DNA of 5,271 nucleotides from Candidatus Sigynarchaeota archaeon (GTDB lineage Archaea > Asgardarchaeota > Lokiarchaeia > Sigynarchaeales > Sigynarchaeaceae), in NCBI GenBank assembly GCA_030587525.1, contig JAUQYW010000475.1, positions 1-5,271 of the forward strand, given 5' to 3'. The stretch's first letter is position 1. Each line of letters starts with the position of its first letter. The position numbers were made by a program, and so were the translations under genes. Positions 1-5,271 of this stretch are shown in pieces. The notes beneath the pieces were generated by a model. That model searched no databases, was not told where the DNA came from, and saw only the letters and a program-made list of their open reading frames with translations.

Positions 1-1507
1 GATAGACTTGTTGCAGCACCATGTTGAAGTGATACTCGATCGGGACAGAAACATCTACTAATTTTTTTTCGGCACTATTGAAGTACAAGATCTTTTCCTC
101 TGGTTCCCAGGCATACGCGAGAAAATTCTTTATGTTGATTCTTAGCACGTCGTTGATGTTCTTGTGCCGTTCGTGTATGTGAGTAATCTTTTCCGTGTAT
201 AGCTTGATGTGTTTCCGGTACAAGATGACATTTTCTTGCGTGAATTCCTTTTCAAGGATGGACGTGCGGTCCTTGTTCCGGATCTTGATCACCTCGTCGG
301 GCACTTGATCGAGTTTGATGAAGCGAGCAGATTCTGTACAAAACCCAATCTTTTCTTTCTTGAGAGTGTCCACGATGTCGTATTTCTTGTCGGATACCCA
401 CTTGGCAAGCATCCGCTCGCCCACGGTATTTATGAGGACCTTGATCCTATCCTTGAGAGCGTAAGCGATGATAAGGATCAGGATGAATGCTGCCGAATAC
501 TGCGCGATCTGGTTGAGCAGCAGTAAAGTGACGATTACGAAGAACAACATTGCTAAGATAGCACCAAGAGCCCCGATCACCTGCCCTAGCGTCTTCCGAT
601 CCTCCCGTTCTTTCGTCTGGAGCACGAGTACTTGCTTGATGTAGGACTTGAGGAAACTCTTCCAATAATGAATTTTATCATTCTTGGAGCCATCCGCATT
701 GGCACTATCGATGACCAGCGTGTAATCCATTTTTTTACGACGCTGCTGTCGCTTGGCTATCATCTCTTGAATAGCAGGTATGAGTTCCTTGTAACACCCC
801 CTGGTTTCGAGTTTCTGTAAAAGCACGGTGAAATAATGCTCTATGTAATAGCTAACATATTCGTCCGCGGCGAAATACGTCGCTCGGGTTCGTTCAGGAA
901 ATTGCACGCTGAAAAAAATTGGCTCGAACTCGTGGAACTTTTCCTGGATCTTGTAGACCGTCGCGATCAAGTCTTGCACGGTCTCGATCTCGATCTCGCT
1001 TGGATCGTTGCTGGGACATAAGTCGGTGAGCAACACGACCTGGTTCTTCAAATTACTGCGCACGATCTGCGCATGCATCTTCAACTCGTAGATGAGGCGC
1101 TCGTTGATTTCCCCCTCATCATACTTCCCGGTCATGATCTCGTCGAGGATCTTTTTAATCCGGTTCAAGGGAGAGAGCGAATTCTCAGGATTCACGATCG
1201 CTGTGAGCGGGAAAATTGGTGTTTGGAACCGGATAGATGATTGAAAGTCGTGGAAAAATTGCTGCTTGGAATATGTTTCCTTGCTGACTTTCAACTCTGG
1301 AGGGATAAAAAAGTAGCCCGTGATGCTATAATCATTCTTTACAACGCCCTTCTGTAAAAAGTAATCGAAGCTCACTTCAAGGTTATTCTTATCCTTGAAT
1401 TCGAACCCGCTGTCCAGCAACTCGTCCTGGAACAGCGCTTTATGCCTCGATGGAATTTTCTTTGGGGCTTCTACCACGTTTTCGTTACCTTTGCCGGTAA
1501 ACAACAT
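1..1507 (-). CDS. Uncharacterised protein with a central two-helix membrane hairpin (partial, C-terminus beyond left edge)
   Basis: An open frame of 502 codons on the minus strand runs from ATG at 1507 off the left edge without a stop. An in-frame TAG at 1526-1528 makes this ATG the only usual start. I do not recognise a named family. Residues 1-300 are soluble and mixed alpha/beta, including a stretch around residues 60-105 with GYFFIPPELKVSKETYSKQQ followed by FFHDFQSSIRFQTP, then helical charged segments. Residues about 308-331 (GQVIGALGAILAMLFFVIVT and on) and 334-351 are strongly hydrophobic and separated by only a few residues, so they form a membrane hairpin with both soluble parts on the same side. 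The basic run KRQQRRKK lies upstream, near residue 256. Residues 355-502 are soluble, basic and beta-rich. The 'IPPEL...YSKQQFFHDFQSSIRF' stretch reminds me of uncharacterised roughly 600-residue bacterial membrane proteins; that is memory only. No signal peptide or catalytic motif is visible. It is transcribed away from the other genes, so no shared function is implied. Confidence 0.85.
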   Translation of the reverse strand, partial: MLFTGKGNENVVEAPKKIPSRHKALFQDELLDSGFEFKDKNNLEVSFDYFLQKGVVKNDYSITGYFFIPPELKVSKETYSKQQFFHDFQSSIRFQTPIFPLTAIVNPENSLSPLNRIKKILDEIMTGKYDEGEINERLIYELKMHAQIVRSNLKNQVVLLTDLCPSNDPSEIEIETVQDLIATVYKIQEKFHEFEPIFFSVQFPERTRATYFAADEYVSYYIEHYFTVLLQKLETRGCYKELIPAIQEMIAKRQQRRKKMDYTLVIDSANADGSKNDKIHYWKSFLKSYIKQVLVLQTKEREDRKTLGQVIGALGAILAMLFFVIVTLLLLNQIAQYSAAFILILIIAYALKDRIKVLINTVGERMLAKWVSDKKYDIVDTLKKEKIGFCTESARFIKLDQVPDEVIKIRNKDRTSILEKEFTQENVILYRKHIKLYTEKITHIHERHKNINDVLRINIKNFLAYAWEPEEKILYFNSAEKKLVDVSVPIEYHFNMVLQQVY

Positions 1508-1532
1508 TGCTTTGATGGATATAGACTATTTA

Positions 1533-1540
1533 CTTTTAAA
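1533..1540 (-). promoter_or_regulatory. Archaeal TATA-like box for the minus-strand membrane-protein gene
   Basis: The minus strand reads TTTAAAAG here. Its centre is about 29 bp before the ATG at 1507, the normal distance from a TATA box to the transcription start in archaea. The mRNA would therefore be leaderless or nearly so, consistent with the absence of a Shine-Dalgarno motif before the ATG. Confidence 0.5.
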
Positions 1541-1706
1541 GGTATTGGAAGTGGTCGAAGATCAAGGACATCCATCGCCAATTTCGAGGAAATCACGCCG
1601 AATTAAACCCGATCAAGAGAAAAAAATATTCTTTCTCCGGCAAGTATTCTGAAATCAATAAGATTTTACCGTTTTTTCTTGGAGTGGCTTAAACGGGCAA
1701 TGATCG

Positions 1707-1720
1707 TTTTATTTTTATAC
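1707..1720 (+). promoter_or_regulatory. AT-rich TATA-like box for the PUA-protein gene
   Basis: TTTTATTTTTATAC lies just before the first ATG (1725). Its centre plus 27 bp falls at about 1741, which would suit a leaderless message starting at the third in-frame ATG (1743). A weaker box, CTTAAAC at 1688-1694, would fit a leaderless start at 1725. Confidence 0.4.
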
Positions 1721-1724
1721 ATAG

Positions 1725-2246
1725 ATGAGCATGGATGTGATCATGGATTTGATCATCAAGTCACGCGCTTTCTCAACAAAAAAAAGAACAAAGCAAATCA
1801 AGGAAGAACTCGTGGGTATGTACGGCGAACGAGTAAATCAATATATCGATGAGAATGTTGAGGAAGGGAAGCTTGACAACGGAGGTCTTGTTGTTCTAAT
1901 TAAGAAGGAACCCCGGTTTTTCAAGGAAGATGAAGCTGACGCCACGTGGATCCCGTTCGTTGATGTTGCGAGGGAGATCAACATGAAACGCATCATCGTC
2001 GATCAACCGGCGGTTCCATACATTAGCAGCGGTGCCGATGTCATGCGCCCTGGCATCGTTGATATCGATGGCACCATTAAAAAAGATGATCTTGTTGCTA
2101 TTGCCGATCAAAAGAACAAGGTAACGATTGCCATCGGAAAAGCAATGTTTGATGCAGGGGAAATGAAAGCGATGGACAAAGGCAAGGTTATCAAAACCAT
2201 TCACCACGCCGGTGACAAGTACTGGGCATTGAAGAAAAAAACGTAG
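1725..2246 (+). CDS. PUA-domain RNA-binding protein, archaeal MCT-1/Tma20-like (DUF1947-type N-terminal domain)
   Basis: The product has 173 residues. The N-terminal domain, about 10-85, begins IKSRAFSTKKRTKQIKEEL and resembles the pre-PUA (DUF1947) domain of archaeal PUA proteins. The PUA domain covers about 87-168 and has the family signature SSGADVMRPGI (101-111), a VAIAD strand, the IAIGKAMF strand (136-142), and a closing KVIKTIHHAGDKYWAL segment. The same order occurs in eukaryotic MCT-1, with SGANIMCPG at the matching position. PUA domains bind structured RNA. MCT-1 with DENR, and the related eIF2D, act on the small ribosomal subunit in recycling and re-initiation, so a ribosome-associated role in the cytoplasm is a reasonable inference. 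Length is normal for the family. The start is uncertain: ATGs at 1725, 1731 and 1743 are in frame without a clear ribosome-binding site, and homology only becomes convincing after the third. The gene has its own promoter and terminator. Confidence 0.9.
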   Translation: MSMDVIMDLIIKSRAFSTKKRTKQIKEELVGMYGERVNQYIDENVEEGKLDNGGLVVLIKKEPRFFKEDEADATWIPFVDVAREINMKRIIVDQPAVPYISSGADVMRPGIVDIDGTIKKDDLVAIADQKNKVTIAIGKAMFDAGEMKAMDKGKVIKTIHHAGDKYWALKKKT

Positions 2247-2254
2247 GTAGTAAT

Positions 2255-2281
2255 AAGGGAATATTTTCCTTTTTTCCCCTT
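2255..2281 (+). terminator. Hairpin plus T-tract terminator after the PUA gene
   Basis: Seven bases, AAGGGAA (2255-2261), pair with TTTCCTT (2265-2271) through one G-T wobble and a three-base loop. T residues continue to 2275, followed by C/T-rich sequence. It begins 9 bases after the PUA stop codon. Archaea usually terminate on the T-tract alone, so the hairpin may be incidental. Confidence 0.6.
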
Positions 2282-2300
2282 CACGACGCGAGCATATCTT

Positions 2301-2326
2301 TTTTACTAAATAAAGCTCTAGTATAC
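2301..2326 (+). promoter_or_regulatory. Promoter region of the E2-like/RING gene
   Basis: Two candidate TATA boxes are present: ACTAAATAAAG (about 2304-2314) and TATAC (2322-2326). The second is centred 26 bp before the ATG at 2350 and would give a leaderless message. The first would give a start near 2335 and a short leader, compatible with the downstream ATG at 2383, which has a Shine-Dalgarno-like AAGGT at 2371-2375. Confidence 0.4.
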
Positions 2327-2349
2327 GTAAAGGTAACGGCATCTGCACG

Positions 2350-4131
2350 ATGCCAGCATCGAGCGGAAAAAAGGTCGAATGCATGAGCCGCGAAGCCGTG
2401 TTTAATGAAGCAGAACAGATCCTTGCAGAGTTTCCAGACTTTTGGGCTGTGGATGAAAACATTTACCATCTTTACGGCGTGCTTCAAAAAACCGGGGTGA
2501 AACAGTATACCATCGAAATTTATTTTCCCACGGACTTTCCCGCAAGCGCGCCGCAGATCAGGATAAGCAAAGAGGTCGCCGACCTCCTCGGGCACAAAAT
2601 AGAATTAAAGACCTTGTCGAATTGGAAGCGGGGGTCATCTAAGGTCGTTGACATCTTGAAGGAATTGAAGATGCTCGTCGACAAAATGCTCGAGATGGAT
2701 GAAACTGATCTTAAATCGCCTCGCAAGGAAGGACCTCCCAGCAAGGCCTATGCGGATTTTTCCACGCCGGAGCCTTTCGAATTCCAAGCAACTGGCACGA
2801 AGCCTGTCATTGCCCGCAAAGCCCCGAGGCCAAGCGAATCGATCGAAATCAAAGAGGTTCAAGAACCGAACGATGAGATCAAGGTTTTCATACCTGAAGA
2901 CAAGAAATGGAGCGAGGAAGGCCTTCAACAGCATCAAGCACCTTCCGACGATGCTTATTGGAGTGGTAAATCTCCAGAAGCCGGAGCAGAGACCGGCTCG
3001 TTAACCGGCGATGCAGAGAAAGATGCCCGGCTCAAGGAAGAGCTGGACAAGATTATGGTCGAATATTCCATGGATTACACGACCATCGCCGATGTCAACG
3101 TGTATTTATCCATTTCCGTGGAGAGCACATTCATCATTCACGTGTGCTATCTCAACTATCCGAATCGCCCGACTATCACCCTGCCGGATTCCCTCAAATC
3201 CTTGATACCGAACCCGAACTCGCAGCTGAAGACCTTGAAGGAATGGGATCCGAGCAATCCCCCGGCCATCGTCGATATCATCCGCGAACTCGAGGGAAAA
3301 CTCTGGTCGCTCAACGAGATCGAGGGAAAACTCAAACGAATCTTCGGCGAATTCGAGGCGATTTACCTGCCCAACAGCAAGACCGCGGTGAAAGCCACAA
3401 TTCTCACCTTTGGATTTCAAGAATTTCACGTCACCATCGATTTAAAGGATTATCCGAAGCGACCCACAGTTACTTACAGCCAAAACCTTTCCGCGCTCAT
3501 TAAAACATCGCCGGACCAGTTGAAAGTCATGCAAAACTGGGATAACAGCGAGGAAAAGGAGCCAGTTGCTATCATCCGGGAAATAAACTGGCTGATCGAC
3601 AAGGAATCACGCATGTCGTTCGAGATCGACTTGCTCAAGACCAGCTTGAAGGATGTAAAGTGGGACCCGTTGGCGAGAACGGTCATTGTCAAGATGAAGG
3701 GGTCCATGAAAACGCAAGAGACATCGTTTGATTTCAAGTCGATATTACCCGATAACTACCCCCTCTCCCCACCTAAAATCGAGCTGGTGACCGAACTCGA
3801 CGATGACGATTTACAGGGAAAGATGACGACTGCGTTGAAAGGCTTGCTATCAAACTGGAACCCGAACGCGTCCTACTTGATCGACGCGTTCAACGCGCTC
3901 TCGAAAGCAATCTTCGAGGTCTCTGTCATCAGCTGCATCATCTGCCACAAGATCCCGTGCCCACAATGCGGTAACATGCTGGATTCGCCGGAACCAAATG
4001 TCGAAACATGCAAGGCGGAATGTCCTTACTGCAATCGCATGTACCACAAGCATTGCTGGGATCAGACCATCGCATCATTCGGGAAATGCGGGTTCTGCTT
4101 GCGCCCGCCACCGCAGAATATGATGCCGTGA
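2350..4131 (+). CDS. Four E2-fold (UBC/RWD-like) modules plus C-terminal RING-like zinc domain; candidate ubiquitin-system E3 with FANCL-like architecture
   Basis: The product has 593 residues, or 582 from ATG 2383, which has a better ribosome-binding site. Four related modules occur at about 14-115, 223-320, 321-420 and 421-522. Each has a [Y/F]P-x-x-x-P turn (F63-P64, Y270-P271, Y368-P369, Y470-P471) and then a tryptophan (W92, W299, W397, W503) opening the helix that in E2 enzymes follows the active site. Modules 2 and 4 keep the E2 'W-x-P'. None has a cysteine or HPN where an E2 active site would lie, so they are non-catalytic, like UEV or RWD domains. Residues 116-222 are a charged, proline-rich and probably disordered linker. 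The C-terminus carries C529-x2-C532, C537-x2-C540, C554, C558-x2-C561, H566, H568, C569 and C580-x2-C583, a RING/Prok-RING_1-like pattern including NRMYHKHCW. RWD plus RING is typical of eukaryotic E3 ligases, and FANCL has E2-like, double-RWD and RING parts in this order. No signal peptide or membrane segment is seen, so it is probably cytoplasmic. E3 activity is inferred. Confidence 0.85.
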   Translation: MPASSGKKVECMSREAVFNEAEQILAEFPDFWAVDENIYHLYGVLQKTGVKQYTIEIYFPTDFPASAPQIRISKEVADLLGHKIELKTLSNWKRGSSKVVDILKELKMLVDKMLEMDETDLKSPRKEGPPSKAYADFSTPEPFEFQATGTKPVIARKAPRPSESIEIKEVQEPNDEIKVFIPEDKKWSEEGLQQHQAPSDDAYWSGKSPEAGAETGSLTGDAEKDARLKEELDKIMVEYSMDYTTIADVNVYLSISVESTFIIHVCYLNYPNRPTITLPDSLKSLIPNPNSQLKTLKEWDPSNPPAIVDIIRELEGKLWSLNEIEGKLKRIFGEFEAIYLPNSKTAVKATILTFGFQEFHVTIDLKDYPKRPTVTYSQNLSALIKTSPDQLKVMQNWDNSEEKEPVAIIREINWLIDKESRMSFEIDLLKTSLKDVKWDPLARTVIVKMKGSMKTQETSFDFKSILPDNYPLSPPKIELVTELDDDDLQGKMTTALKGLLSNWNPNASYLIDAFNALSKAIFEVSVISCIICHKIPCPQCGNMLDSPEPNVETCKAECPYCNRMYHKHCWDQTIASFGKCGFCLRPPPQNMMP

Positions 4132-4149
4132 GATCGTGCAAAATTTGAC

Positions 4150-4163
4150 GTTTTTCCCTTTTT
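4150..4163 (+). terminator. T-rich terminator after the E2-like/RING gene
   Basis: Two T5 runs (4151-4155 and 4159-4163) separated by CCC begin 19 bases after the stop codon. There is no convincing stem; this is the T-tract type common in archaea. The pattern (T-run, C-run, T) resembles the end of the terminator near 2270-2281. Confidence 0.5.
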
Positions 4164-4167
4164 GGGT

Positions 4168-4177
4168 CTATATTCAT
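4168..4177 (+). promoter_or_regulatory. TATA-like box for the RecA-like gene
   Basis: TCTATATTCA, centred near 4172, predicts transcription starting around 4198. That is upstream of the GTG at 4260 and just downstream of the out-of-frame ATG at 4190, so it does not settle the start of the next gene. Confidence 0.4.
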
Positions 4178-4259
4178 ATTGAGAAGAATATGAAATATAT
4201 TAACCAAGACTTCGATCATCTACTTACGTGCCGCATCATATCCAATTGCGTTCCTTGCG

Positions 4260-5271
4260 GTGAAGATCTTGCAAAACGATAGCCATGGAACAAGGGATAC
4301 GGAAGAGTATTGGGCTTGCAAGGTAAAAATCGAGAATTTGTTCGATGATATCTTGTCCAACGCCGAGGAATTGGTAGATTGCTTGAATAAACTCAAGACC
4401 TTATCAGCTACGCAGCCCGGGAGTAAAAACGACATAGCCCTTATCGAAAAAAAGTTATCTATTCTCAGGACGGTGCTGAGGGCAGTGTCAGAGAGTGAAC
4501 CAATTGATGAACAGCAAGGGTCTATCCCGAACCGGTTATTGCCCCTGGAGTCGTTTAATCAACAATTTCCGGGCGCAAAGGTCGAATTCAAGAATTCTTA
4601 CATGCTGCTGAATTCGATTTTCGACGGGGGGTTAGCCCCTGGCACCTTGCTGGAGTTTTACTCGAATTCGATCGCGGGCCTTGATAGTTGCCTGACTTGC
4701 GGCCTTGTCGTGATGGAAAATTACCTTCGATCGGACGTGATCGATGAGAAAAACGTGCGGTTCGTCACGGCGGATCCGGTGCGGCACTGTACGCTGTTTC
4801 AGCGGTTTAGCAGCGTGCTTTGTGATGATACCTATGCAGATTGCATCAAGGTTGCACCCATCGACATGGCTGAAGATGCCCGAGCGACGATCGATGATCC
4901 TTCTTGCAGCCTCGATATCCCGCAAAATGGCCTTGTGATCATCAACTGCATCGATAACATCATCGAATTGCTCGGCTATGATAGCACCGCTCGCCGGGAT
5001 GCCTTGAAACACGAGCTATTCAGATCCTTGAAGCGAGCGGCGGCCTTGAAGCGAGCGATCATCATCATTACCTCGCTCATCGTGAATAAGCCACACCAAG
5101 TGGACAAAGAAGACTGCGATATTCTCGCTGGAATCGAGCAAATGTCAGAGAGCTGCATCAAAATCCGCGTGATGAACCGGGGCCAAGCTTTCTTGATCAA
5201 GAGAAATGGAAACTATTTCGCGAGCCAGGATATTGTCGAATTCGCCACGCCGGACCACCAAGAAAATGAAG
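4260..5271 (+). CDS. RecA/RadA-superfamily protein with degenerate ATP-binding motifs (Rad51-paralogue-like pseudo-ATPase; partial at right edge)
   Basis: The frame is open from 4194 to the window end. GTG 4260 is the best conventional start, although the first in-frame ATG is only at 4602, inside the RecA core. From GTG there are 337 codons. Residues 1-110 are a helical, charged N-terminal region. The core begins with LLNSIFDGGLAPGTLLEFYS (116-135), the RadA/Rad51 'GG...G..tEfyG' entry. Where RadA has GEFGSGKT, this protein has SNSIAGLD: Lys is Leu141 and Thr is Asp142. Where RadA has the 'DTE' strand it has TAD, ending in Asp172. The Walker B Asp is Asn229 in LVIINCI. The helix and strand ALKHELFRSLKRAAALKRA then IIIITS align without gaps to RadA's strand before 'TNQV'. 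The last residues resemble the RadA C-terminal strands, so the stop is probably close beyond the edge. It should not bind ATP normally; a structural partner of RadA or of a repair complex is inferred. The adjacent E2-like/RING gene has the same orientation but a separate promoter. Confidence 0.8.
   Translation, partial: MKILQNDSHGTRDTEEYWACKVKIENLFDDILSNAEELVDCLNKLKTLSATQPGSKNDIALIEKKLSILRTVLRAVSESEPIDEQQGSIPNRLLPLESFNQQFPGAKVEFKNSYMLLNSIFDGGLAPGTLLEFYSNSIAGLDSCLTCGLVVMENYLRSDVIDEKNVRFVTADPVRHCTLFQRFSSVLCDDTYADCIKVAPIDMAEDARATIDDPSCSLDIPQNGLVIINCIDNIIELLGYDSTARRDALKHELFRSLKRAAALKRAIIIITSLIVNKPHQVDKEDCDILAGIEQMSESCIKIRVMNRGQAFLIKRNGNYFASQDIVEFATPDHQENE

Noticed and set aside
209..1021. Plus-strand ORFs at 209-526, 632-820 and 836-1021
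   Set aside because: They lie antisense to the continuous 502-codon minus-strand frame and have no promoter, ribosome-binding site or domain.
1617..1637. Six-base inverted repeat GAGAAA/TTTCTC with a nine-base A/T-rich loop in the divergent intergenic region
   Set aside because: The stem is too short and AT-rich to support a terminator or operator. Neither flanking gene ends here, and its distance from both promoters gives no clear role.
2383..4131. The E2-like/RING protein as an active E2 ubiquitin-conjugating enzyme
   Set aside because: No cysteine or HPN motif lies in the 29-33 residue segments between the aromatic-Pro turn and the Trp in any of the four modules.
4190..4282. Short plus-strand ORF of 30 codons beginning at the ATG before the RecA-like gene
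   Set aside because: It overlaps the better-supported RecA-like frame, has no recognisable motif, and is more simply a displaced start or chance ORF. It is discussed as a start problem instead.
4583..4669. Cluster of GAATTC sites (four within about 90 bases)
   Set aside because: They come from Glu-Phe, Lys-Asn-Ser and Asn-Ser codon pairs in one coding frame; no sign of a separate function.
5026..5057. Direct repeat of 14 bases (CCTTGAAGCGAGCG) with an 18-base period
   Set aside because: It encodes LKRA twice inside the helix before the RecA 'TNQV'-equivalent strand. That helix aligns without gaps to RadA, so the repeat is probably codon coincidence and not an inserted repeat.

Overview
The window looks like chromosomal DNA of an archaeon, most likely an Asgard-type lineage. 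Three things point there. The promoters are archaeal-style AT boxes about 27 bp before start codons, with almost no Shine-Dalgarno sites. One gene encodes an archaeal/eukaryotic MCT-1-like PUA protein. The central gene is an E2-fold/RING protein of a eukaryotic ubiquitin-system kind. The Asgard assignment is inference; there is no rRNA or other phylogenetic marker here. No tRNA, rRNA, CRISPR array, insertion sequence or phage gene was seen.

Layout. (1) 1-1507, minus strand: the N-terminal 502 residues of an unrecognised membrane protein that runs off the left edge, with a soluble alpha/beta N-terminal half, a two-helix membrane hairpin and a soluble C-terminal part. (2) 1508-1724: divergent intergenic region with one promoter facing each way. 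(3) 1725-2246, plus: DUF1947-type/PUA protein related to MCT-1/Tma20, followed by a hairpin/T-tract terminator. (4) 2350-4131, plus: a 593-residue protein with four degenerate E2 (UBC/RWD-like) modules and a C-terminal RING-like zinc domain, followed by a T-rich terminator. (5) about 4260 to the right edge, plus: a RecA/RadA-superfamily protein whose ATP-binding motifs are destroyed, cut by the window edge probably close to its natural end.

Each plus-strand gene seems to have its own promoter and terminator, so this is a run of separately transcribed genes rather than one operon. The two most interesting genes are adjacent. The E2-like x4 + RING protein has the same order of parts as eukaryotic FANCL (E2-like domain, tandem RWD domain, RING), the E3 ligase of the Fanconi anaemia DNA-repair pathway. 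The next gene is a pseudo-ATPase of the Rad51/RadA family. This could be a small archaeal ubiquitin-linked DNA-repair module, but the link rests on architecture and adjacency only. No ubiquitin, E1, active E2 or JAMM deubiquitinase gene is visible in the window.
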